Shown piece by piece: positions 7,732 through 16,261 of a DNA stretch of 36,516 bases (positions are counted from its first letter, which is position 1; every line of letters starts with the position of its first letter). The position numbers and the translations under genes were made by a program. Location of the stretch: the NCBI GenBank assembly GCA_030146875.1, contig JASLAX010000022.1:1-36516 (forward strand). Direction: 5' to 3'. Source of the stretch: Longimicrobiaceae bacterium. Lineage in GTDB: Bacteria; Gemmatimonadota; Gemmatimonadetes; Longimicrobiales; Longimicrobiaceae. The notes beneath the pieces were generated by a model. The model saw nothing but the letters and a program-made list of their open reading frames with translations. It had not been told where the DNA came from and did no database searches.

Positions 7732-8123
7732 GGGGAGGGCCGGGAGGGAAGGGGTCCGCCGTCCGGGCGGTGAGGGGGGGCACGACCGGAGGAACGGACG
7801 GAAGGCTTGCGGGCTTCCGCGGAGGCTGGAAGCTAACCCCGGGAGGCTGCGCGGTGGAGTGCCACCTCTTCCTCCGCGCGCCACGCAACCTCCCGTCGCG
7901 CGCCGATGCTACTACAGAAGGGAAGAGTGTCGGGAGTTTCGGGAGTTCAGGGAGGAACCAGCGGAAACCGGCTCCGAAAACTCCCCGAACTCCCTCTTTC
8001 TCTCGTCGCCCGCCGCGCGGGAAGTCCTTCGCGGAAACCCGGCGGACGTCGGCACGTCGGAGAGGAGAACGAAGCGGGGGAGGACGCCGCGCGCCCTCCC
8101 CCGCTCCACCGTTCCCCCCCGGG
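7732..8123. other. Gene-free stretch with inverted GGGAGTT repeat
   Basis: No convincing gene lies here. An imperfect inverted repeat occupies about 7931-8002: two GGGAGTT units near 7932 and 7941 on the left face their complements (ACTCCCCGAACTCCCT) near 7980-7996. The short-period GGAGTTCG wording resembles the palindrome at 16044-16166, so both may belong to one dispersed family. The right end of the stretch holds the terminator at 8073-8105. Confidence 0.5.
8073..8105 (-). terminator. Terminator after the 11-mer repeat protein gene
   Basis: A perfect 11-bp stem (8095-8105 with 8073-8083; AGCGGGGGAGG/CCTCCCCCGCT) lies 19 nt past the stop at 8124. On the minus strand it is followed by TTCGTTCTCC, a modest T-rich tail. 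Confidence 0.6.
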
Positions 8124-8960
8124 TCAGGGGATGGTGCCGCCCGTGCCGGATCCGCCGGTCGGGGCGTCCGGATCGTCGGTCGCGTCGCGCCCGTCCGCCA
8201 CCCACCCGCGGCCCTCGCCGGTGGACGACGTGTCGGTCGAGGACGAGTCCGTGGTCCTGGCCCCGAACGTCGGGCTGGACGAGAACGGGTCGCGAGCCGA
8301 CGTGGTGTCGGTGGAGGCCGTCCCGTCCGTCGAGGAGGTGCCGCCCGAGGACGTGTCCCCGGCGGACGTCGATCCGCCGCTGGAGTACGGGGACCCCCCG
8401 GTGGCTCCACCGCCGGCCGTGCCGCCGGTGGACGGCGGGGTGGAGGTGGTGAACGGCGAGGTCGGGGGCGCCGCGGCCGCGCCCGCGGCTCCGCCGGTCC
8501 CGGGCTGCGCGGCCGTGCCGCCGCCGGAAGTGCCGGTGGGCGGGTCGCCCGGCTTGGTGTCGCTCTCCTGCGCCGGCCAGGGGCTCGGCGTCTCGGGCGC
8601 TCCGGACGCCGCGCCGCCCTCCTGGCGGGTCTCGTGGCGGTCCACGCGGAAGTCCAGGTCGCGGCGCAGGGCGTCGAGCTTGGTCTGCAGCTTGGCGATC
8701 ACCGCGTCGATGCGGGGCTGCACGTCGGCCACCATCTCGTCCACCTTGGGGCGGGCGCGGTCGCGGGCCTCGGAGACCTTGGGCTTGATCTCGTCCATGG
8801 CCTGGTCGACCCGCGCCTCCAGCTCGTCCATCACGCGCTTCACCTTGGGCCGCAGCTCCTCGATGGCCGCGTCCAGGCGCTTGCTCAGGTCGTCCAGCGG
8901 ATCGCGCTTGCGGCCGGCGCCCTCGGTGGGGCCGCCGGCGGCGTCGTTCGGGTTGTCCAT
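8124..8960 (-). CDS. Apolipoprotein-like 11-mer repeat protein with disordered tail
   Basis: This 278-residue protein matches no family I recognise. Residues 26-113 form eight gapless 11-residue repeats, for example RPKVKRVMDEL, EARVDQAMDEI, KPKVSEARDRA, RPKVDEMVADV, QPRIDAVIAKL and QTKLDALRRDL. The consensus is roughly x-P-K/R-V/L-D-x-A/M-x-x-x-L/I. Periodic 11-mers with Pro at position 2 are the hallmark of amphipathic lipid- or surface-binding helices (apolipoprotein-like). Residues 114-278 are low-complexity, rich in Gly, Ser, Thr, Asp and Pro, and surely disordered. There is no signal peptide or Cys, so it is probably cytoplasmic or envelope-associated from inside. The gene is monocistronic with its own terminator. 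A phasin-like or surface-coating role is conceivable but unproven. Confidence 0.8.
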   Translation of the reverse strand: MDNPNDAAGGPTEGAGRKRDPLDDLSKRLDAAIEELRPKVKRVMDELEARVDQAMDEIKPKVSEARDRARPKVDEMVADVQPRIDAVIAKLQTKLDALRRDLDFRVDRHETRQEGGAASGAPETPSPWPAQESDTKPGDPPTGTSGGGTAAQPGTGGAAGAAAAPPTSPFTTSTPPSTGGTAGGGATGGSPYSSGGSTSAGDTSSGGTSSTDGTASTDTTSARDPFSSSPTFGARTTDSSSTDTSSTGEGRGWVADGRDATDDPDAPTGGSGTGGTIP

Positions 8961-9057
8961 GGTCTCTCTCCTGTCGGGAACGTGCGCGAGCGGCCGGAAG
9001 CTCCGGCGGCTACGGACACTACGGGGCCAGGCACCAACGGTTTCGCGATCTCCGTGC

Positions 9058-10062
9058 CTAGCCTCCGCGGGCGTGCGGATCGGCCTCCGTCCGCTTCGCC
9101 TCGCGGACGTATCCGCCGGCCACCCCGGACACCACCATCGCCAGCCCCACCCACCCCAGCGCGCCCGGGTCCTGCCCCAGCACGGCCAGGGCCAGCAGCG
9201 CCCCCACCACCGGCTCCACGCTCGCGCCCACGGCGGTCGGCGCCGCGTCGATGCGGCGCGCGGCGCCGAAGAACGCGAAGTTCGCCAGCACCACCGTCAC
9301 GATCCCCAGCACGATCACCTGCGCCCACGCGCCCGGGGCGCCCATCCACGCCGGAACGCCGTCCTTCACCGGGGAGGCGCCCACGAGGGGCAGCACCAGC
9401 GCCAGGACCAGCGTGCCCCCCGCGATCTCGTAGAACAGCACCCGCTCGGCCCCGTAGCGCGGCACCGTGTATCGCGCCAGCAGCGTGGTCCCCGCGTACG
9501 ACACGGCCGCGCCCAGCGCCGCCAGCGCCCCGATCGCGATCACCCCCTCCGCCTTCAGCCCCTCCGCGCTCAGCACGGTCAGCATCGCGCCCGCCGTGGC
9601 GACTCCCGCGAGTGCCAGACGGACCGGCGTAACCCGCTCCTTCAGCAGCGGCCCGGCGAGCAGGGTGATCAGCACCGGCGCCACATAGAGGACGGCCACC
9701 GTGGCCGCCACGCCCAGGTGACGGAAGCCGAACTGGAAGGCCACCTCGAACAGCGCGACGAGAACGCCGCCGATGCCGCCGACCAGGAGCAGCCCGCGGC
9801 GGTCGATGCGGAAGATGGCGGGGCGGAAGAGGCCGTAGACCAGGAAGCCCAGCGTGGCCAGCGACACGCGCCAGAAGCCGATGGCGGTCACCTCCACGCC
9901 GCGCGCCTGCATCAGCTCGCTGATGGCGCCGGTGGAGCCCCACATGGCCCCGGCCGCCAGGGCGAGCAGGTAGCCCACCACGCGGTCGTGGCGTCCGGAG
10001 GGCGTGGGGTCCTCCCCTGCGTGCGGCGGCGACGGCGGCCTGGCGACGTTCAGGGCGGGCAT
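9058..10062 (-). CDS. EamA (DMT) family transporter
   Basis: A 334-residue drug/metabolite-superfamily permease with ten hydrophobic segments arranged as two EamA repeats. The first repeat has GAMWGSTGAISELMQARGVEVTAIGFWR and the second ALGAAVSYAGTTLLARYTVPR, each followed by the usual GxxxEPVxxxxLA-like helix (ASVEPVVGALLALAVLGQ in repeat 2). Such proteins export or exchange small metabolites; the substrate is not predictable. The ATG at 10062 is used here. A GTG at 10089 overlapping the stop of the lipoprotein gene (GTGA) would add nine residues and couple the two genes. Neither start has a strong ribosome-binding site. Confidence 0.88.
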   Translation of the reverse strand: MPALNVARPPSPPHAGEDPTPSGRHDRVVGYLLALAAGAMWGSTGAISELMQARGVEVTAIGFWRVSLATLGFLVYGLFRPAIFRIDRRGLLLVGGIGGVLVALFEVAFQFGFRHLGVAATVAVLYVAPVLITLLAGPLLKERVTPVRLALAGVATAGAMLTVLSAEGLKAEGVIAIGALAALGAAVSYAGTTLLARYTVPRYGAERVLFYEIAGGTLVLALVLPLVGASPVKDGVPAWMGAPGAWAQVIVLGIVTVVLANFAFFGAARRIDAAPTAVGASVEPVVGALLALAVLGQDPGALGWVGLAMVVSGVAGGYVREAKRTEADPHARGG

Positions 10063-10085
10063 GCCGTCCGTGAAGGGTGGATCGG

Positions 10086-10658
10086 TCACTCGCGAATGAT
10101 CGGGACGTCGAACGTTCCATCGACCTCGAGCAATCGGCCCTGGAAGTCTCGTGCGCGCCACCGGAAGGTCCCGCCGACCCGATCGGGCCCAAGCTCGAGC
10201 ACCTCCAGAGTCCCCTCCTTCGCAGCGTAGGAGACGCCTCCGTCCGCCGGTATATCGAACGGTGAAGGGATCGGGGTTCCGAACGACACGTGGTCGCCAC
10301 ACTGGCCGTGGACCAGCCTCCCGCAATTCCACTCGAGCTTCCCCACCTGCCGAGGAACGACCATCCACACGTACGTGCCCGTCGTGGGCCCCGTCGGCAC
10401 GAACGCGTAGAGCCGGAGATCGAGGCGCTCCGAGAGCGCGAACGCCCAGTTCCCGGGCGCGATCCTCCCATCGCGCACCTGGACCGGCCCGCTCGCCGTC
10501 ACGGTTCCCGAATCAGCCGGCAAGTCGGGGACGGCCGGCAGGTACCAGCGGAGGCTCAAGGTCCCGGAGGGCCGCTCCTCCGGCTCGGTCGGGCCAGATC
10601 CGCACCCGGGAAGAACGAGCGCGGCGGCGAGGGCGAGAGCGACGAGCGATGGGCGCAT
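10086..10658 (-). CDS. Hypothetical lipoprotein
   Basis: A 190-residue secreted protein of unknown function. MRPSLVALALAAALVLPGC is a lipoprotein signal with Cys19 after LPG; the ATG at 10658 is preferred over the GTG five codons upstream because it starts the signal. The mature part, about 170 residues, is rich in beta-type sequence (GTLSLRWYLPAV, TGTYVWMVVP, GGTFRWRARDFQGRLLEVDGTFDV) and has two cysteines (WNCGRLVHGQCGDH) that could form a disulfide. It is divergent from the acyl-CoA dehydrogenase gene and 23 nt upstream of the EamA gene, with which it may be co-transcribed. No family is recognised. Confidence 0.75.
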   Translation of the reverse strand: MRPSLVALALAAALVLPGCGSGPTEPEERPSGTLSLRWYLPAVPDLPADSGTVTASGPVQVRDGRIAPGNWAFALSERLDLRLYAFVPTGPTTGTYVWMVVPRQVGKLEWNCGRLVHGQCGDHVSFGTPIPSPFDIPADGGVSYAAKEGTLEVLELGPDRVGGTFRWRARDFQGRLLEVDGTFDVPIIRE

Positions 10659-10700
10659 GAGACCAATCCCCACGATGGTTGCGAGCGCGCCGGGGCTCGC

Positions 10701-10729
10701 TCGACAGGCGGTCCCCGGCTCGCCATATT
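10701..10729 (+). promoter_or_regulatory. Candidate promoter of the acyl-CoA dehydrogenase gene
   Basis: TCGACA (10701-10706) and CATATT (10724-10729) are spaced by 17 nt, just inside the only AT-rich patch of the divergent intergenic region. The predicted start of transcription is about 58 nt before the ATG. TATTAA at 10726-10731 is an alternative -10. Confidence 0.4.
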
Positions 10730-10793
10730 AAGGGCTTACGCGCGCGGGCACCACCCGCGCGACGGATCCCGACCCCCGACACGACGAGCACCG

Positions 10794-11963
<1,170 letters not shown>

Positions 11964-11979
11964 GCGCACGACGTCGGCC

Positions 11980-12018
11980 GGGGCCCGGGCGTCGCCGCCG
12001 GGGCCCCTCTCCTCCCCT
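11980..12018 (+). terminator. Possible terminator after acyl-CoA dehydrogenase
   Basis: A GC-rich imperfect stem (GGGGCCCGGGCG against CCGCCGGGGCCCC) lies within 60 nt of the stop and is followed by the pyrimidine tract TCTCCTCCCCTTCC. There is no true T run, so termination efficiency is doubtful. Confidence 0.4.
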
Positions 12019-12047
12019 TCCCGTTCCACCTTCCGCCCGTCTCTCCC

Positions 12048-12626
12048 ATGGCCCAGCAGGCATCCGACCGCTCCATCGCGGCGCGCCGGCGCCGCGCGAT
12101 CTACGTCCTCCTGGGCATCGTCGCCCTGGCCGGCGTGCTGGCGATCGTCGCCGTGCGGCGCCAGGCGGAGCTGCGCGAGGTGCGCTCCCCCGACCGGCTG
12201 CCGAAATCGCTTGCGGGATACGACGCGAAGGACGCCGGCGGCGCGACCCTGCCGCTCACCCCCGACGGCGGCGGCGTGGTGATGGTGATCTCGCGGTCGT
12301 GCCCGCACTGCCACGAGACGCTGGCGCGGCTGGCCTCCGCCGGCGGCGACCTGCCCCGGCTGCGCGTGCTGACCATCGAGGGCGCGGAGCCCGGCGCCCG
12401 GCTGCTCGACTCGCTGAAGGTGCGCGGCGCCTCGTCCGTGGGCCCGGCGGACGCCGCCACGATCGAGCGCATGGGCATCTACGCCACCCCCACCTTCCTC
12501 CTGGTGGACGGCGCCGGGAGGGTGGAGCAGGTGAAGGTGGGCGCCCCGAAGGTGGACGAGCTCACCTTCTGGCGCGACCGCTCCCGCGGGGCGGCCGCGG
12601 CCCCCGCCGGCGGGCCCGCCACGTGA
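12048..12626 (+). CDS. Membrane-anchored thioredoxin-like protein (CPHC)
   Basis: A 192-residue protein has one N-terminal transmembrane anchor (about 18-36) after a basic stretch, so the rest should face the periplasm. The thioredoxin-like domain carries the redox motif C85-P-H-C88 in VMVISRSCPHCHETLARL, the same motif as DsbA and related thiol oxidases. Further along, ATPTFLLVDGAGRVEQV contains the cis-proline (TPT). The domain is short and lacks the extra helices of full DsbA. It probably acts in disulfide formation, reduction or isomerisation. Its TGA overlaps the GTG of the downstream lipoprotein gene (GTGA), which suggests a functional link. The C-terminus is Ala/Gly-rich. Confidence 0.8.
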   Translation: MAQQASDRSIAARRRRAIYVLLGIVALAGVLAIVAVRRQAELREVRSPDRLPKSLAGYDAKDAGGATLPLTPDGGGVVMVISRSCPHCHETLARLASAGGDLPRLRVLTIEGAEPGARLLDSLKVRGASSVGPADAATIERMGIYATPTFLLVDGAGRVEQVKVGAPKVDELTFWRDRSRGAAAAPAGGPAT

Positions 12627-13279
12627 GGCGCCTCGGTCGGCATCGGGCGACGTCCGCGACGGCGACGACGCCCGGGGGAAGGCGGTGGACGGGGAGGCGG
12701 ACGCTGCTCGTCCTCTCCCTCGCGCTGCTGGGCGGCTGCCGCACGGCGGCCCCCGCCCCGGTGAGCGAGCGGGACGCGTTCTGGGCGTCGCTCCAGTCGC
12801 TCTGCGGCGGCGCGTACGAGGGGCGGCTGGTGCAGACGGTGCCCGCGGACACCGCGTTCGCCGGCAAGCGCCTGGTGATGCACGTGCGCCAGTGCGCCCC
12901 GGGCGAGATCCGCATCCCCTTCCACCTGGGCGAGAACCGCTCGCGCACCTGGATCCTGACGCGCACGGCGGGCGGGCTGCGGCTGAAGCACGACCACCGG
13001 CACGAGGACGGCAGCGAGGACCGGGTGACGCAGTACGGCGGCGACACGCGTGGGGCGGGCACCGCCGCGGCCCAGGAGTTCTTCGCGGACGCGCACACCG
13101 CCGCGCTGATCCCCGCCGCGGCCACCAACGTGTGGACGGTGGAGGTGGTGCCCGGGCGCACCTTCTCCTACGCGCTGCGCAGGGAGGGCACCGAGCGCCG
13201 CTTCCGGGTGGAGTTCGACCTGACCCGCCGCGTGGCGCCGCCGCCGGCGCCCTGGGGCTACCCCGAGCCGCCGCGGTAG
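12623..13279 (+). CDS. Conserved hypothetical lipoprotein
   Basis: The 218-residue product has a long N-terminal region and then LLVLSLALLGGC, a credible lipoprotein signal with its Cys at about residue 39. The mature domain resembles conserved bacterial secreted proteins of unknown function, with the blocks FWASLQSLCGGAYEGRL, KRLVMHVRQC, IPFHLGENRSRTW, LKHDHRHEDGSEDRVTQYGG and LIPAAATNVW. Conserved His, Asp and Glu residues in the fourth block could bind metal, and the two Cys (LCGG, RQCA) could pair. The start is the GTG overlapping the thioredoxin-like gene's stop; no ATG exists nearby, so the 27 or so residues before the signal core are uncertain. Coupling to a CPHC protein fits a disulfide-containing client. 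Confidence 0.7.
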   Translation: MRRLGRHRATSATATTPGGRRWTGRRTLLVLSLALLGGCRTAAPAPVSERDAFWASLQSLCGGAYEGRLVQTVPADTAFAGKRLVMHVRQCAPGEIRIPFHLGENRSRTWILTRTAGGLRLKHDHRHEDGSEDRVTQYGGDTRGAGTAAAQEFFADAHTAALIPAAATNVWTVEVVPGRTFSYALRREGTERRFRVEFDLTRRVAPPPAPWGYPEPPR

Positions 13280-13309
13280 GCCGGAGCCGGTTCGCGCGCG
13301 ACGGAGCCA

Positions 13310-13334
13310 GGGGCGTGGCCGCGGGCCGCGCCCC
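13310..13334 (+). terminator. Terminator after the thioredoxin-like/lipoprotein genes
   Basis: An 11-bp stem (GGGGCGTGGCC with GGCCGCGCCCC, one T-G wobble, 3-nt loop) lies about 30 nt after the stop and is followed by CCTTTCT. It separates the redox/lipoprotein pair from the histidine kinase gene. Confidence 0.5.
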
Positions 13335-13406
13335 CTTTCTCCGCTCCCGCCCTACCGCGGGGGGCGCCCTGCGGCCGCGGGACCGCCGTGGCACGCTCGT
13401 TCCAGT

Positions 13407-15980
13407 GTGGCGCGACCTCTCCATCCCGTCCGGCCCGCCGGACGCCACCCCCAGCCCCGACGCGGATTGACCCTCGCCCCGCCCACGCTCCTCGCGGCCG
13501 CCTCGCCGGCCGTGCTCGCCGCCGCCGCCCTGGCGCTGGCCGCGGCCGCGCTCGTCCTGGGGCTGCTGCGGCGGCGCGCCGACGAGCGGACCGCGCGGCT
13601 GCTGGCGGAGACCGAGGCGGCGCGCGCCGACGCGGCGGAGCGCGCGCGCATGGCCGAGGAGGTGACGGCGGAGCTGGAGCGGCAGGCGGCCGACCTGCAG
13701 GCCAGCACCGCCGAGCTGGAGGTGCTGAACGAGGAGATCGCCGCCTCCGAGGCGCGGCTCCGCGCCGTCATCGACTCCGCGCTGGACGCGGTGATCAGCA
13801 CCGACGCCCGCAGCGTCGTCACCGAGTGGAGCGCGCACGCCGAGAGCATGTTCGGGTGGACGGCGGAGGAGGCGATCGGGCGCACGCTGGCGGAGACCAT
13901 CATCCCCGCGCAGCACCGGGAGGCGCACGACGCCGGCGTGCGGCGGTACCTGGAGAGCGGGATCGGCCCCATCCTGAACCGGCGGGTGGAGATCACCGCG
14001 CTGCGCCGCGACGGGACCGAGTTCCCGGTGGAGCTCACCGTGGCCCCGGCGCGGTGGGGCGGCGAGGTGGTGTTCAGCGCCTTCGTGCGCGACCTGACGG
14101 AGAGCCGCCGCGCCGCCGCCCGCATCATGGCGGAGCACGACGTGACCCGCGCGCTGGCGGAGGCGGCGACCGTCCAGGCGGCGGCCGTTCCCATGCTGCG
14201 CGCCATGGGCACGGCGCTGGGGTGGGACGTGGGCGTGCTCTGGGAGCCCGACGGCGCGCGGATGCGCGCCAGCGGGCTCTGGCACCGCGAGGACGTCCGA
14301 CCCGACGTCTTCCGCGCCGCCACGGTGGGGGCGGCGTTCGGGCGCGGCGAGGGGCTGCCGGGGCTGGTGTGGGATCGCGAGGCGCCGGTGTGGGTCGAGG
14401 ACGCGGCGGCGGAGCCGTCCTTCACCCGCGCCCCCGCGGCGCTGGCGGACGGGCTCCACGGCGCGTTCGCCCTGCCCGTCACGGCGGGCGGCGAGGTGCT
14501 GGGGGTGATGGAGTTCCTCTCGCGCCGCGTGATGCGGGCCGACGCCGAGCTGCTGGAGATGGCGGGCGCCATCGGCGGCGAGGTGGGGCAGGCCTTCCGC
14601 CGCATGCGGGCGGAGGAGGAGCGCGACCGCGCCCTGGCCGGCGCCGAGAGGGCCAACGAGTCGCTGCGCCGCGCCAACGCGCAGCTCGCCGCCCGCACGG
14701 GCGAGGCCGAGCGCGCCCGCGCGGCGGCCGAGGAGGCGAACCGCGCCAAGAGCGACTTCCTGGCGGTGATGAGCCACGAGCTGCGAACCCCCATCAACGC
14801 GGTGCTGGGCTACACGGACCTGATGGAGATGGGGATCGGCGGCCCCGTGTCGGACGAGCAGCGCGGCTACCTGGCGCGGGTGCGCTCCAGCGCCCTGCAC
14901 CTGCTGGGGCTGGTGGACGACGTGCTGGACCTCTCCAAGATCGAGGCGGGGCGGATGGGCGTCGTCCGCGGCGTCCACGCGTCGGGAGACGCCATCCTCG
15001 CCGCGCTCTCCCTCGTCGCCCCGCAGGCGCAGGCGAAGGGGATCCGGCTGGAGAACGCCTGCGACGGCGAGGGGCCGGCCTACGCGGGGGACCACGACCG
15101 CGTGCTGCAGGTGCTGGTGAACCTCCTCTCCAACGCCGTGAAGTTCACGCCGGAGGGGGGCGCGGTCACGGTGAGCTGCGGGACCGCGAAGGCGCGGCCC
15201 GAGGCGCGGCTGGCCGGGCTGGGCCCCTGGGTGTGCCTGCAGGTGGAGGACACCGGCGTGGGCATCGCCGCCGAGGAGGCGGAGTCCATCTTCGACCCCT
15301 TCGTGCAGTCCGAGACGGGGCACACGCGCACCCGCGGCGGGACGGGGCTGGGGCTCACCATCTCGCGCCGGCTGGCGCGGCTGATGGACGGCGACCTGAC
15401 GCTGCGGAGCGAGCCGGGACGCGGCTCGTGCTTCACCCTCTGGCTCCCCGCCGCGGTGCCCCGCCCCGCCGGGGCCGAGGCGGTGGAGGCCCCATCCGCC
15501 GGCGCCGACCCGGCGGCGCTCCGCCACGCGGCCGACGCGCTGCAGCGGAGCGTGGCGGGGATCCTGGACGGCTTCGTGACCCGCGTCCGCGCCGATCCCC
15601 GCATCCCGGTGGCGGACCGCACCGACGCCGAGATCCAGGACCACCAGGCGGCGCTCCTGGCCGACGTGGCCCAGTCCCTGAGCGTGCTGGGCGACGCCCC
15701 CGGGGAGGTCACGCTCCTGCAGGACGGCTCCGAGTTCCAGCGCCTCCTCTCGCACCGCCACGGCGAGCAGCGGGCGCGGCTGGGGTGGGACCGCGAATCC
15801 GTGCGGCGCGAGTTCGCCATCCTGCGCGAGGAGGTGGAGGCCGCGCTCAGCCGCGCCGACGGAAGCGGCGGCGAGGGCTCCGCCGCCGCCTGGGAGGTGC
15901 TGGGGCGCCTGATGGGCCGCGCGGAGAGCGTCGTGCAGGAAGCGCTCGCCGCCGCCCGCGGCGACGGGCAGGACCTCTAG
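13407..15980 (+). CDS. PAS-GAF sensor histidine kinase with RsbRD_N-like C-terminus
   Basis: An 857-residue sensor kinase. In order: one transmembrane segment (about 26-54), a coiled coil (58-118), a PAS domain (about 117-235), a GAF domain (about 250-400), and a second coiled coil. HisKA follows, with the phospho-acceptor His457 in MSHELRTPINAVLGYTD. The HATPase domain has NLLSNAVKFTPEGG, VEDTGVGIA and GGTGLGLTISRRLA. After it, a domain of about 150 residues (EIQDHQAALLADVAQSL ... LLSHRHGEQRARLGW ... VRREFAILREEV) resembles RsbRD_N, a stressosome-associated helical domain usually found N-terminally. The start is a GTG; the TTG at 13467, nearer the membrane segment, is an alternative. No response regulator is adjacent, so it is an orphan kinase. 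Confidence 0.88.
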   Translation: MARPLHPVRPAGRHPQPRRGLTLAPPTLLAAASPAVLAAAALALAAAALVLGLLRRRADERTARLLAETEAARADAAERARMAEEVTAELERQAADLQASTAELEVLNEEIAASEARLRAVIDSALDAVISTDARSVVTEWSAHAESMFGWTAEEAIGRTLAETIIPAQHREAHDAGVRRYLESGIGPILNRRVEITALRRDGTEFPVELTVAPARWGGEVVFSAFVRDLTESRRAAARIMAEHDVTRALAEAATVQAAAVPMLRAMGTALGWDVGVLWEPDGARMRASGLWHREDVRPDVFRAATVGAAFGRGEGLPGLVWDREAPVWVEDAAAEPSFTRAPAALADGLHGAFALPVTAGGEVLGVMEFLSRRVMRADAELLEMAGAIGGEVGQAFRRMRAEEERDRALAGAERANESLRRANAQLAARTGEAERARAAAEEANRAKSDFLAVMSHELRTPINAVLGYTDLMEMGIGGPVSDEQRGYLARVRSSALHLLGLVDDVLDLSKIEAGRMGVVRGVHASGDAILAALSLVAPQAQAKGIRLENACDGEGPAYAGDHDRVLQVLVNLLSNAVKFTPEGGAVTVSCGTAKARPEARLAGLGPWVCLQVEDTGVGIAAEEAESIFDPFVQSETGHTRTRGGTGLGLTISRRLARLMDGDLTLRSEPGRGSCFTLWLPAAVPRPAGAEAVEAPSAGADPAALRHAADALQRSVAGILDGFVTRVRADPRIPVADRTDAEIQDHQAALLADVAQSLSVLGDAPGEVTLLQDGSEFQRLLSHRHGEQRARLGWDRESVRREFAILREEVEAALSRADGSGGEGSAAAWEVLGRLMGRAESVVQEALAAARGDGQDL

Positions 15981-16043
15981 ACTAAGTCGCACGCCCTCGT
16001 CGCACGAGCCGGCGGACGTCGCGCGCGGCCACCTCCCCGGAAG

Positions 16044-16166
16044 GGACGCGGAGTACACGGAGTTCGCGGAGTTCGCGGTAACTACGACGGGGAAACGAGA
16101 GGACGCGGAGGCCACGGAGCGAACCACTCCGCGTACTCCGCGTCCTCTCTGTTCAACTCCGCGTCC
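16044..16166. repeat. Palindromic GGACGCGGAG repeat between convergent genes
   Basis: Near-perfect 19-nt arms (18 of 19 pairs) face each other at 16044-16062 and 16127-16145, with wording GGACGCGGAGTACACGGAG. Extra copies of the core occur inside (16101-16119, direct) and beyond the right arm (16155-16166, inverted), plus a tandem GGAGTTCGC at 16060-16077. It occupies the gap between the convergent histidine kinase and TonB-dependent receptor genes, so the transcript from either side could fold and help end transcription. It is probably a dispersed repeat. Confidence 0.65.
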
Positions 16167-16261
16167 TTTTCCCAAACCCGTCGCCGGCCGCGCGAGACGT
16201 CCGCTGGATCAGCGCCCGACGGACGTCCGGAGAGCCGGCGCCGAATCGTCCTCCGTACCGC

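Noticed and set aside
7912..8205. 97-codon minus-strand frame
   Set aside because: It covers the terminator and inverted repeat and overlaps the end of the 11-mer repeat protein gene in another frame; composition is not protein-like.
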